From Blasia pusilla (lineage: Eukaryota > Marchantiophyta > Marchantiopsida > Blasiales): a stretch of DNA of 64,000 bases. A program made the position numbers and the translations under genes. Where the stretch lies: positions 8,556,001 through 8,620,000 of the forward strand of contig CM114274.1 in the NCBI GenBank assembly GCA_050084515.1, read 5' to 3'. The notes under the pieces are model-generated. The model saw nothing but the letters and a program-made list of their open reading frames with translations. It searched no databases and was not told the origin of the DNA. Positions 12,902 to 24,740 of the stretch are shown piece by piece (the stretch's first letter is position 1; each line of letters begins with the position of its first letter).

Positions 12902-14250
12902 TTCTTCTCAATTCCTGACAAACACTCTCAGCCTTCCTTCACGAATTTGCGCAATTCCTATGAAATACATCAATCAGAGGGGCCGGCTGCCGGCTCCGCT
13001 CGCGTAATTCCGCACTAAAACAAGGAAACCAAACAGTGACAATCCAACAGCCGCGAAGCTAATCACGTCCTTCCTACAGAATTACATTACGTGACATCTT
13101 ATAAATAAATTAAAAAACACGTTCCACTCTCACATGTTCCGCTTCCTATTCCAACACTCACACCCCGCCGAATCACTCGCCCTCTCCGATTCCAAAACTC
13201 CACCGCTCGCGCACAGACGTTCGCCGCCACAAGCAAGCGCTAGCGTGAATTCCTACGAAATGTAACCTCCCCAACTCTGAATCCCATGAAGCACCGGACA
13301 CGAAATCGCCTCCGGTGCAGACCCCATTACGCTGCGCTCCCCTCCCTCCCTCTCTCTCCCTACTCCGCTCCGCTCTCCCGCTTGCTTGCGTGAAGACCCC
13401 AAGCAGCCACGGGGTCCAGCGCCCCGCGCAGTTGGCGCGCTGGCCCGCGTCCCTGTCGCGTGCACTCCAGACGCGCAAGGGAAACTCGTTATCACCGGTC
13501 ACTCCGGCGCTTTCCGCTCCGACCGGCCACTCACAGCCCCCGGTCTCGTCCGCGCCCACCTTCCACCGGCTGCGCTCGGCCACTCACAGGCCCCGGTCTC
13601 CTCCCGCCCTGTCGTCCACCGGCCGCCACGGCTACCACCCGGTGGCAGTGGGCCCCGGACTACAGTCAATCATCCGACACTCAACGGGGGTGCAACCAAG
13701 CCGTATAACGGGGTGTCCCCGTAGTAAGATGGACAGCATCGTGCGGCCACCACAATCAAGGAATTTAGAGCTTGTCGTATAGGGGATGTTAGTAGTAATT
13801 AACCTACTAACATGCTCCTGGTCCATGATCACCGCCCATCCCGGTGGCGTACGAACTAAAAGACTTTATTCGCGGTTAGTAACCTATTACCACCAGTCAT
13901 ATCTCATGCAGTCACTCTCGTCCCCCAATCCCAGCTCCCCCGTCTTGTCGCTCACCGCCTTTCACCGGTCGCGTACTTGGTTTCTACACGACTGCAGTAA
14001 ACCTGGACCGCTCAAAGGGTAAGATGCGTCCAACGGTAAAGGTTCACTTAAAGCGTCACAGTTCACATCCTTTAACGCACGGCAGTTAACTATTGAAGGA
14101 TAAGCCTTTGGACCGCTCAAAAGCCGTCAGATCATATTCCATCTTGCGGCAACTGTAAGAAGAAGACCTAGAAGAGATTCTTACGTACACGGTACTGGAT
14201 TGCAACTCAAAACCGCTCACTTTCGAATGACCGTAATAATCATCATGTGC
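12902..14250. promoter_or_regulatory. GC-rich region upstream of NYC1
   Basis: This 1.3 kb upstream of the NYC1 start codon is much richer in G+C and CpG than the surrounding DNA, most strongly at 13,130-13,800. It should hold the 5' untranslated region and promoter of NYC1, by position. A short unit, GGCCACTCACAG followed by CCCCGGTCTC, occurs twice (about 13,524 and 13,577). I see no clear TATA box on the minus strand. Open frames on both strands here (up to 155 codons) have GC-rich, unstructured translations and look like by-products of base composition. Confidence 0.4.
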
Positions 14251-17200
14251 ATTTTTGCATTTATTTATTTATTTTGTATTTATTTTAGGTCTGGTTGAAG
14301 AATAATGGTAATAAAAAGTGAGGTGGAAATTTTTTATTAAAATAAGGAAATTTTAAGGGTCTATTTTTAAAATTCATATATGGAACCTTGTGGAATAATT
14401 CCTTTTTAAGAATAGGATAGTTTTGGTTTATTTTACTAGGTCCTAGTGAAATCTATATGGGTCACAATGTTATTGTTGGAAGTGTTGTTTTTCCTAATTT
14501 TCTTTGGTATGACTCCACTTTGGTTGCTTTCGTAATTCTAACACTACATTAATACCCTCTAGCAAGTCAGAATTCAAAAAGCCATTGTACAACTATTTTG
14601 CCACCACTATGAAATAGCTTCGAGGTTTGCAATTTTCATTTAAATCCTAACTTTCTCCCAACAAGAAAAAAAATTTATAAGAATTAGTTGCCATACCCTT
14701 ACTATGAATGAATAAAAAATCATCTTCTGTTTGAGAAATGTAGAGTGTCTTTTCTAGAGTGCTCATCATTCTAAAATATCCTCTCATGCTTCCCTCTTTT
14801 GTTTGGAAAACCTTCCATCCCACCTCCTACTTATTGGAAATAAATTCCAACATTCCTCTTTCCTTTAATTCCCTCTTGAACAAATTCACTTCTTTCTCTT
14901 TGTCTCTTTTCATGTTGAAGTTTGCATGTTCATTATTTTATCATGTAGTTAGTTTTGTGTTGTGCTACAATAACGTATATGGTCACTACTTTTTTTTCAA
15001 TCATTTGGGGTTTCAAAGATGATTTTGACTTCTTCTTAAAATTGGCTTGATAAGAGTCACACTTTCCTTTTGAATCTTTCCTTGTGAGAGGTGAGACCAT
15101 GGGCGAGAGATTTAAGTGAAGCTTAGAGTCTTACCTCCTCTCCATAGTGCAATTTTAGTGTAAGTGACCATTTCATATTTTGCATCATGGCATTGAGCTC
15201 CACCCTTAGAAAACATTTAATACACTCCATGGGTTGAGATGGAAATATATATTGTGCACCAAGTTGCTTGTCTCATCTTTGAAGTTTCTAACTAATCCTC
15301 CCAAGGATATTTCTTAGTATAAGCTCTCTTAAGTTTTCTCCTACTTGACTCTATTGAATTGCCTTCTTTATGTTTCTTGTTGCAGCAAATAAGAAGATAT
15401 ATTTTAGATTGAGTTTACAAAATATTTCAAAATAAAAATAAAAATTTACACAAATTACCCATATCATCGAAGCATATGGATTCAGAAGTGATGATCTTTG
15501 AACGAAATTTTTAAATTTTAATTCTATGAATTAAAATTTGGTCATTGTGAAAAAAAGAAACTCAATCTTGATTTTCAATTTTTTGTTATCTACTTTGAAT
15601 ATTATTGTTAGAAAATTGTCATGCAATTACGACAACTCTACCCCATTACATCAAGTAGTATTGGGGTTACACCGAGTAGGTCGAAGGCCATAACACTATC
15701 CCAACATTTTCCTTTAGAATTCTTGGCATAGTAGTTTTGGCATGCCACAAACAATTATGGTATGATTCTATAAATTTGTCTATTTTCAAGGTCTACTAAA
15801 CTCTCTACATAGCAAAATTTAATGAGTTGCCACGATACAAGACATGCTTCTAGTTTTAAATTAATATAATATCTTGAGTGATATATGGAAAATCATATGT
15901 TAAATTCAAAAACATATTTATGTGAAATTCTTTTTGACACATTTAAATCTTGGATTATAATGAATATAGTAATAAGTATAGAAATGATGCAAAAATTTCT
16001 TTTGTGGGAAGACATATGGCAAACATTCACGGCTCCTCATTTCTTAAGTAGCCACAAGGCTAGTAGGCATCAAATGTCCATCCCCGTGGATTGAGCTAGT
16101 TGCAAAAAAAAAAAAAAAACTTTCTTTATGGAATAAGAAGTGATGGCAAGAAAATGCAATTGATTTTTGGAACCGTCTATGATTAGTATGCTAGTAGGAG
16201 GATGCATTTTCTCAGTGTTTTGTTCGCTTTGACATATCTCTGCTACAAAAATAAAAAAGTTGACATGATGATCCACCTTGGTAGAGAAAAAAAACCTTAC
16301 AAAATATTACTAAATTGCGTGTATGATACTTTGCACAAAGCATGTACTACTATTATGTCCAAAATGCAAGGTGGCATGTGGACTAAGTATGTGTTCGCGG
16401 ACATGTCCATGTCCGTGGACTTTCATCCATTCTATGGAAAGACTTGTTTTTGTAGACTTCTTTTTCCCTTTCTTTCCAATTTCCCCTACTTCCTCCATCC
16501 CTTATTGCCCACAAGTGCATGCCCTACCTCTTGAAATTCATGTGCGTGGACATGTCTAGACTTGACTGTCCTAGGGATGAACTTATGCATTTTTGTGCCA
16601 CCATGCCAAAATTCAAAGACTATCCTCATCAATTTTCCATGTTGACTATTAAGGCACCCAAAGGCTTAGGATACATCCTAAGTCCTTGAAATTTGAGTTG
16701 TAGACGTCACATATGAATTTGGAAACTTTATTGGGTTTTTGTGACCAAAGAGAAACCCATGGAGGAAATCTCATCGGAGAGTGACATGGCCTCCTCTAAA
16801 AAAACAATCACATTACTAAGGAGTTTAACTTGGCTCAGAATTTTCCAATGAACGTCAAGTTTGAAGTCTTTCAACTCTTTGGTTTTTATTTAATATTGCC
16901 TATAATAAGCCAAAACTTGACTAGAAAAGAGGTTCTACATATTAATCTGATTTGTTTAAAGTAAATTTTAATGAAAAAATTACGAGTCTCTTTCTTGTTC
17001 AATTTATTTTTCCAATTTTTAAAATTAAATTTTTATCTATGATTAATTTTGGAAGGGAAATCCCAGATTATTTTGGAATAAATAATAAAATAATTTAAAA
17101 ATTATTTTGTACAAAATGATGAAAATTATATTTTTAAAAACAAATTGAAGCTTTCATTGTAGGGGATTCCTATCAAATATTTTGAAAAAAAACTTTAGAC

Positions 17201-17790
17201 TAAATTGAGTGATTTTATTATATTAATTGAGAGACGTGGGGTTCAAGAAAATTAACAATAACTAGTTTTTTAAATTAATAAGGGAAATATCTGATTAAAA
17301 ATAAATTTTAGAAATTAAGAATGGTTCATATGTGTAAATGAAAAAATAACTTTTCTATTTATTCATTAATTCTATAATTTCAAGATGTGTCCAATGTAAT
17401 GGCTTCATTGTATCTTCTATTTGTGAAGTATTTTTATTCCCATCCATGGTTGAATTCATTACACGGGCACAAATTTACTAAGTATCCAATAAGGCACAAT
17501 TAACTATGTGAGTTTTTGTCTGCATTGATAGACTTTCCGGGAACTTTACCCCACATTTATGCGCGCATGAGAAAATATTGAATTAATCTATACAACTGCA
17601 GATAAATTTTCTAACATATCTTGGATTGACAAACAGTTTCTACCACTTAAAATAAAATAAATGCTCCAATATAAAGTACACTTGACCCAACGAACATTCC
17701 ACACTTCTTAAAAACTAAATTTATGAATTATATTAACAATTACTACATTTATTAACTAAACTAAATCTGGGAATTATATTGATAGATGAA
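14250..17790. other. AT-rich gene-free stretch
   Basis: No gene is supported. Open frames of 60-90 codons here lack domains and have the strongly biased composition of AT-rich noncoding DNA. The only structured element I recognise is the foldback arm at 16,377-16,605. Confidence 0.6.
16377..16605 (-). repeat. Single (right) arm of the GGACATGTCC foldback family
   Basis: It matches the right arm of the 57,619-58,354 element: GACATGTCCATGTCCGTGGA near the start, CATTCTATGGAAAGACTTG, and an end TTTTTGTGCCACCATG that is the reverse complement of the family's terminal sequence. It is shorter by about 100 bases than the full arm. Confidence 0.7.
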
Positions 17791-17799
17791 TTATTCTCC

Positions 17800-18350
17800 T
17801 TTCAGGTTTACGGGAGCCGAACCTCAACGCGGTTGTCCACGGGCACGTGCTTACCACGTGGGCTGGGGGGACAAACTTGCGTGGTAAGACTCTGACTCGT
17901 AAGACTGCGGCGACATCCATCCAACAGCGTCAGGTTTGACTTTGATGAGATGTCGGCTAAAACGATCTATTTTAGTTCCCATAATAACCCTCGATTAGGC
18001 ATATAACTGGACACCTGTCGTTCCGAACTTCCAGTCCCCATAGTTGCGTGCAGAAAAGAGGCTCTTTTTCGCAAATTGATGATTTTCTTGCACGGTACGA
18101 CATAGTCTAGAATAGGCTATACACGTGTAGAAGGTATCCCTTCGCCAAGTTTATCTTAGGTAAAGCTAACAGTTTAGGGTCAGTTTAAAGAAGATAGCAG
18201 GTGTGATTATGCCGCACCAATGTAACGCCGAGTCCGTAATCTATATCCTAATCGGAGGATAGATGTCTTTAACTGTTCTTCTTTTGTTTATGCTAATTGG
18301 GGTCATGTTGAAACATCACATTCCTAAACGGGGGATCTTGTATTTTAGAG
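17800..18350. promoter_or_regulatory. GC-richer island with two G-boxes
   Basis: About 550 bases of balanced composition lie between AT-rich flanks. Two CACGTG boxes stand at 17,844-17,849 and 17,855-17,860, 11 bases apart, one helical turn. G-boxes are bound by bZIP and bHLH factors in light and abscisic acid responses (family knowledge). No gene is visible on either side, so this may be a displaced promoter fragment or part of an unknown repeat. Confidence 0.3.
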
Positions 18351-18558
18351 TCCCTTACTAGTTAGTATACATTAGAGATGTGGTTATTATGGAAAATAAA
18401 AAAAGGGTTTGAATAGCCTGTGATAATATTCATGATATGACACATAAATTTAAATTTTCTTGCTGTTCAATTGTCACACGTCATGAAAATATATGTTTAC
18501 AAATAAAAAATACACTCGACGATAGTAATATAGATTACGGCGAGTTTGTAATTAATAT

Positions 18559-18715
18559 CTAGTAGTGCACAATTCGTGCCATGTACGAGAGCAAAGGGAA
18601 TTATCATACCACACAACAAAGTTAAAGTTTTGATTTCCTTATATCTTGAGATTTTTTTTTTGTCCAGTTGTCATGTGTCAAGCATACACGTGTCATGTGT
18701 TTGTAAATCAATAGA
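18559..18715 (-). mobile_element. Short Helitron-like element (downstream member of a pair)
   Basis: On the minus strand it starts TCTATTGATTTACAAACACA directly after the CTAA end of the next element, and ends with a TCGT...ACGA hairpin, then GTGCACTACTAG. It aligns with 6450-6617. The base after CTAG is A rather than T. Confidence 0.55.
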
Positions 18716-18888
18716 TTAGCCGGTGCGCGTGCTATGCATAGGTGATATTTAATTTTCTTTCTTATCTTTCCTGAATTCAACTCCCTCTCTCAAAGTGACA
18801 TGTGTTGACACCATATAAGTCCTTATAGGACAAGTATGAACACTTGATGAGAGTTTCCTCAAATTCCGTCCTCTTTTAATTATATAGA
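18716..18888 (-). mobile_element. Short Helitron-like element (upstream member of a pair)
   Basis: On the minus strand it begins A|TCTATATAATTAAAAGAGG, matching the start of 314-498, and ends GCGCACCGGCTAA, a CTRR-type end, immediately followed by the TC of the neighbouring element. Confidence 0.5.
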
Positions 18889-19062
18889 TTAGTGTAAGCC
18901 CATAAAAAAAACTTTAATTGATTCTTAAAAATTAAATATCATTTAGAATGAATTTGAACTGATATATTTCAATAGATAAGCGATCCTAATGACAACAAGT
19001 AGCATGAATATAATATTTTACAAAATAAAATTGCATTCTCCATTAATCCTATTATATATTCT

Positions 19063-19667
19063 TGTATATTATTATGGGAGGGTGCCCTTTTATTTTAATA
19101 TTTGGCACTTTCTGTCAATACGATCGCTTGAGATTGATTTTAAACGACACTTAAGAGTTGTAAAAATAAATTATGGGAGGGTGAGTTGTCGAGAGGATGG
19201 GTGTTCCAAAATCTCCTCGCATCTATTCATCCTCGGGTTGGTATGAAATTGGTTATAAGCGAAAGGGGGATTTCAACAAAATAATTTGCCCACATGGAAA
19301 TTCAAACTTGAGAGTTGCTCCTCAGTAGGGAGCGCATTGTCCACTACACTACAGTCTCATGCCTATAAGATGTGGTAACAATAAAATCTTTTTTTCTATT
19401 ATTCAAACACACCATGTGATTAAGGTAATTTGACCTCAATCGGGTTAGCAAACTTGATAATGAATATGATCGAGGAAAAATGAAAGGGATAATCTTTAAT
19501 AATAGTATAAATACATAAATGGTAAGATTGGGTTTTCAGGTTGATTCTTCTTTGGTTGACACGTACTTTAAACAAATAAATTTTAAATTTTGTAACTCAT
19601 TTTAATGTGAACAGATCTCTCATTATCATTCAAAGATGACTGTGTATTTGCACAAGCACCTTACTAG
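19063..19667 (+). mobile_element. Helitron-like element, about 600 bp
   Basis: The start TGTATATTATTATGGGAGGG matches the 5' end of 736-957, with the initial TC changed to TG. The end CACCTTACTAG|T matches the family 3' end, and the last 140 bases are shared with 7770-7918. The inner part is longer than in the small copies and encodes nothing I recognise. Confidence 0.45.
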
Positions 19668-19779
19668 TTTGAGTGGCAAGTGGAGATATTAGGGCATATA
19701 ATTTGACTCCAAAGGGTCACTTATGTTGAAAAATTGTAGCAGACATCAAACACCTCTTGAGTGTCCGATTCGCTCCTTC

Positions 19780-21016
19780 AAATAACGTATTGTGTGTCTT
19801 TAGTTGTCACAAAGGATATGGATGGTAATTGGACATATATCCGAATGTGTGGATATTACAGACCTGTCAATTGGTATACCAAGGCTAATAAGTATATGAT
19901 TCCCACCCATTAGGAGATCTTTGATGTCATTAAGTATGCAAAGGTCTTTAGTTCATTGGATCTTCAAGTCGGATATCATGAGTTGTCTATTAAAGCGGAG
20001 GATGTGTAGAAGACAATATTATAAGGTATTTATCTTGATATAAAGGATTTTTATGCCCGCATAATTCTTACCGTTTGTGTTGAAGAGTGTTGTAATCAAG
20101 TTTGAGAGAGTTCTTAGTAGGATATAGGTACATTTGGATGTACTAGATGTTACATTTACGACATCATAGGCTTGAGTTCCACAATTTAGGAGCATGAACA
20201 ACACCTTACATAGTTGTTTACACGATTACAGTTACATTGGCCAGAGTTACATCTTAGACTTGGAGAATTTCTTATTCATCATGATGACAAGGGTCACGGT
20301 ATTTAGGGTGGCTTTTGCTAGTGGCTCAAAAAATGTTGTGAAGGAAAATCGTAAGTCATATGAGTGAGAGTGTTTAGATTCAATATGGACCGTTACACGT
20401 TCCTGGTGTTATTTGTTTGGTGATCCTTTTAATGTAATTACTAATTATCAATCAACCATTGAAATGGATGACTGATTCCAGATGGAGCTCACTGCCATTT
20501 TAAGGATGACGAGGATACGATCTCAAGATTATATATATCCGCCTATCTAGGTTTGTTGGGCATTATGAGTGAAGTCATGTCTTTTATAATGGAATGACAA
20601 GTTCCTTTGTGACACTTTCGTAGACACGAGAGGTTGAGTCTGATAGATCATGGATGACTTCTTAAGGAGTAGGATAACATACAAGAGCATGTTTCCTTCT
20701 GGTTTGGACTTATTTAAAGACCACATGAAATTATTACTTTTTCGAGTAAGTTCTCTAATTATACGAGCTGTAACTATTTATTTGTGGAAAGTGGCTCTTG
20801 ATCCATTATTGTACTTTTAGGGTCAAGTTGAGTTTTGGATTACGATATGCTTGCGTAAGTTACCAAGGGGAGAACTTCGAGAGAGAGGGTATACCTAAAG
20901 GATAATAAGTTTGGAGAGCTAATTCTCTCGTTGTTGAACTTATTGAGCATGAGATGGCGGAACTTGGATGCTCCTTGCTTTGTGATTAATCCCATCCTCT
21001 AACCATAAGAGTCGGT

Positions 21017-21097
<81 letters not shown>

Positions 21098-21280
21098 TTT
21101 TGCTTTTTGTATTTTGTGAGATTTTCACATATTTTACAAAGAGAGAATGACGTTAGCTCCACAATGCGGGAATAGTGGAGAGGATATTGTTGGTGTCTTC
21201 ATTGATTTGCAAGTTGGGGACTGTGTTTCCCGCTTAATAGCTTATGGGGATGCTCTCAAGAGCACCATATCAATGGTATG
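19780..21280 (+). pseudogene. Ty3/gypsy pol relic
   Basis: Broken reading frames show reverse transcriptase blocks: RMCGYYRPVNWYTKANKYMI, then KVFSSLDLQVGYHELSIKAED (19,810-20,010), then a YIYDI segment (20,150) in place of the catalytic YxDD box, and RNase H-like blocks around 20,290-20,480. Many stops and at least one frameshift are present, so it is inactive. The (GA)38 tract lies near its 3' part. The same pol type, better kept, lies at 60,070-62,110. Confidence 0.75.
21019..21094 (+). repeat. (GA)38 microsatellite
   Basis: An uninterrupted 76-base GA dinucleotide tract. The long Ser-Leu frame on the other strand is its translation and not a gene. Confidence 0.98.
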
Positions 21281-22589
21281 TGTGTTTAATAGATAAATTT
21301 TGTGGAGTAGCAAGAAACGTTGGAGTGCTATCAAAATTTCAATAGGAAATGGAGTGGGAGAGAGGATTCACTTTAGAGGGCCTAATCCAAGCAAGTCTGA
21401 GTGTTATGGTTGTTGAATTTTACATATCATGAGTTTTATGGAGGAAATCAATGTTAAAGTGTTGCTGATTTTTTTGAGATTTAGGGTTGTGGGATGATCC
21501 AACACTATTGCAAGTAGTCGGAGTGAGTTTCAATTTTGAGTGTTGAGCTCTTGAAGTTAAGGTATCTGAAGATATGTTATATTTTTTCAAATTATATGGT
21601 GTTTCACTCTGTGAGTGAGAAGCCATCACCACTCCCATGTTTAAACTAGGAATTACAGTGTTGCTTTGTAAAAAATCATGTGGTGGATTTTTAGTTAAGA
21701 AAATTCCCTTTTTAGATGTAGTCAAGAAAAATAATCTATTTCTTCTTGAATTTTGTTGAATGGCACATTTTTTTGAGAATTAACATCTAAAATTAAGAGT
21801 TTTTGGGCTTAAATTGCCCAACAAATACCTTTCTAATTTTTTATTTCAATTAATACTTATTTCTTTCTAAATTGGCTTATTATAGTAAGGCACTTACCAC
21901 ATGGATGCCAACCATGTTGGTCTAATACATTCATAAAAAATTACATGATCTTGTCAAAATAACTGTAAAAAATCCATAAAAAAGATCTCATCATTTATTT
22001 ATTTATTAAAAGAAACTAGATCTAATAGAATTGTAACGTGCAACATTCCTTATGTAGGATACATCTAGGCCCCTTTCCTCCTTATCCAAACCACCATCGA
22101 TGTTAGTGTGATTCACCGTCATTCCATTGTTGATATGTTTACGACCGTAGGTTGTTGTCTAATTTGGACTGGTTGTCATCACCGCAACGGTATGTTTGTG
22201 TAATTCCTGTCGAGGCTTGATTCCTGCCACATACATCCCTCAATACCATTGATAGACCTTCAATGTTAGGCTATAGACTTCCATTCACCGTGGTCACTCT
22301 CATGAGGAGCAATACAGTCATCTCGTTGTCGATCGCTTCACCATTCACTATCGAGCAATAAGAGATGATTTCTTGATTGGTGGTTTTGAGTTCTTATTCT
22401 TACTCTATGATGCCTAGATAGTAGTAACCGTTGATCAGATATCATATCATGATGCATGTGGCCGTAACGCATCATCCATTATCGTGATGTGTTGCTTAAG
22501 GCCGCATCGTATTGTCTCGATGCGATGCGCATCCACATACCACGCTATTGGGTAGTAAATGATCCTATATGTATATTTTAGTTTTATTA
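21281..22589. other. Stretch without recognised features
   Basis: A 101-codon frame on the minus strand (21,420-21,725) has no recognisable domain. Around 22,440-22,560 there is a locally repetitive run rich in GATGC/GCATC words. I see no gene. Confidence 0.5.
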
Positions 22590-23850
22590 ATATTAGGGAG
22601 AGTTTCCATAATTATTAAGTGATTAGCTTAAGAAAAAAAAATTCATGTTTAGACCTTTTAATGGTGCCTCGTTTGTACGGCCCAACTAAAAGACAATAGT
22701 TCATAAATGAGATATGTTAAATACAAAAGTAAAGTAGTGGATTGGTGTATTAATATTATTAATACACTAATCCACTACTTTAGGGTAGTTGGGAGGATAT
22801 GATGTGGTTTTATGATGATTTTTTAGGAAGAAAAAATATATAATCTACTTGTGTCCACTGGGGATTAATTAAGCCTTGAAAGAAAACCATGTGGCATAAG
22901 ATAAGATTGGTCTTATTTCGCACTTTTGTGGATCTCTTTGGTCATTCTAAAATGGGTGGTATTAGGCTTACAAGAAGAGTGGATTAACCCTCTTGGGAAA
23001 ATAACTTGTCCATGATTTATTCTTGAGGAATGTGAGAGTTTGATAAGTGTGGAATTGACTATTTTTTAGAGACTTATAAGAGTTCCCTCTATCGTTCTTG
23101 AGGTAATAGATGGATATAGACATATTTATTCTTCCAATGAGAGTGGATTATCCCTATTGGAAGGAAATTTTTTCCATAATTCAGTTTTGAGAAGTTAGAG
23201 ATGAACGAGTGTAGATTGATTTTTATGACACTTGTCTTCCATATATCTAAGGGAATATGTGTAGTGATCACTCGTAATCTTAATTTGGATAGAGATAGGG
23301 AGGAAAGTAGAGGATGTTTATTAATCATGGAAAGAAGTGCAAGGCGAGTATTACGTGACTTCCATTTCTTTAACCCATACCTCCTAAATGTCATTTTTTG
23401 TAGATAGGCATTGGTTTACTCGTTATCTAGTCTATCACTTTAGAGAGGCATTCATGGACTAAGTTATGGAATCACCAACTTCGATGATACTTCCCATTGT
23501 CACATACGAAAGGACTAATATCGTATTTTGTATGTCCTTATTTAACAGTCTAGCAATGCTCATGGGCCTTCTCAATATGGTTCAATATCAATATGCCATT
23601 TTCCTTGTAGACAAGCAGAAAGTTGTTTACAAAGACTTTATAGTTAGAAATTCCAGGGTAAGGTGCTATGAAGAAGTGATCGCCTCGGTATTACCATTTG
23701 TAATTCATGTTGTAAGAGAATGGAGAGTGTATGTAATGATTCTATACTAAACATGAAAAAATATTAAATAATTCATCTTGCATTAAGGACTATTGCAACT
23801 AGAAGATTCATCCTTACTGGAAGAAGAGATACTCAACATCATTGATCGTT
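22590..23850. repeat. Left arm of a 3.4-kb inverted repeat
   Basis: The arm matches the reverse complement of 24,740-25,988 over its length. Shared landmarks are GGTGCCTCGTTTGT (about 22,668), ACCATGTGGCATAAGATAAG (about 22,889), GGTTTACTCGTTATCTAGTC (about 23,412) and GTTTACAAAGACTTTATAGTTA (about 23,626). The arms differ at many positions, so this is an old copy. No transposase gene was found inside. Confidence 0.8.
22731..22781. repeat. Near-perfect 51-bp palindrome
   Basis: Two 25-base arms (22,731-22,755 and 22,757-22,781) with one mismatch around a single central base. It lies in the left arm of the large inverted repeat; the matching place in the right arm has only one half of it. Confidence 0.75.
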
Positions 23851-24740
23851 GAGTAAAATGATATCATAGTTATAGCTATACCGTGTCGTTGTTATTGCAG
23901 AGTGTGGTTGATGAGCACACCGCATCATTTAGGGAATTTGAGTCACGTCAATATTGGGGAGTATCATTGATCATCAACTATAGGAGTTTGGTTCTACAAC
24001 CAAGTTTGAATCAAATGGCAGTTGTTGAGGAACGACATCGACTTTATGTGCGGGGTTACCCATTCTAGGCCTTGTGAGGGATTTTGAGTGTAAGGTGTTT
24101 ATCATAGAGTTTGGTTAGAGGACATGATATGAGCATTATTAATGTATGAGAGGAGGAGGCATAGACTTGTGTGGGATGCCTAAAGTTATAGTTTTTTCCT
24201 ACATTGACTAGCGGATAGATCATCATATATTATTGCCACGCTATATTCTTTATTGTCATATCATATCCATCCCAAAGTGAGGGAGTGTGGGTTTGAAAGT
24301 TAGATATTTATAGTCATGAATGAATAAGAGTTTACTCATCACTGTGATATTGACTCTACAAGAGATGCAAGAGTTTCACCACAATGTGCTTTCACAATTC
24401 TAAGAAGCGAGGTGTTGAGAGTAGCATCAAAGAGTTTATATGAAGTGGCTTGAGGTATCGAGGATCTCCTCATCTAGGATCAACTTGACCTTCCTCTATA
24501 TCACCCTAGGAGGGAGGAGAGATTTCAAAGCAGCATTTCCCTCTTGCATCATATAGGCATTGAGTGGTTCTAACTTATGGGTGTACAAAATGGATGACCA
24601 AGATAGAGAACCACATAGGTTTTTGGGAGTCGTGGGAACCATCAAGTTGCAATACTTCATTGCACAGTTTAAAAGTTAGTGCAACTTCCAAAGGGCAAGG
24701 AACTTACGAGAGTTCAATATGTTTACAACATGGAACAACA
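23850..24740. other. Spacer of the 3.4-kb inverted repeat
   Basis: About 0.9 kb between the arms. A frame of some 60 codons (23,883-24,068) and another of 73 codons (24,564-24,785) are present, but I could match neither to a known family. Confidence 0.4.

Noticed and set aside
13315-13782. 155-codon plus-strand frame and overlapping frames upstream of NYC1
   Set aside because: They lie in a CpG-rich block where all frames stay open, and their translations have no domain.
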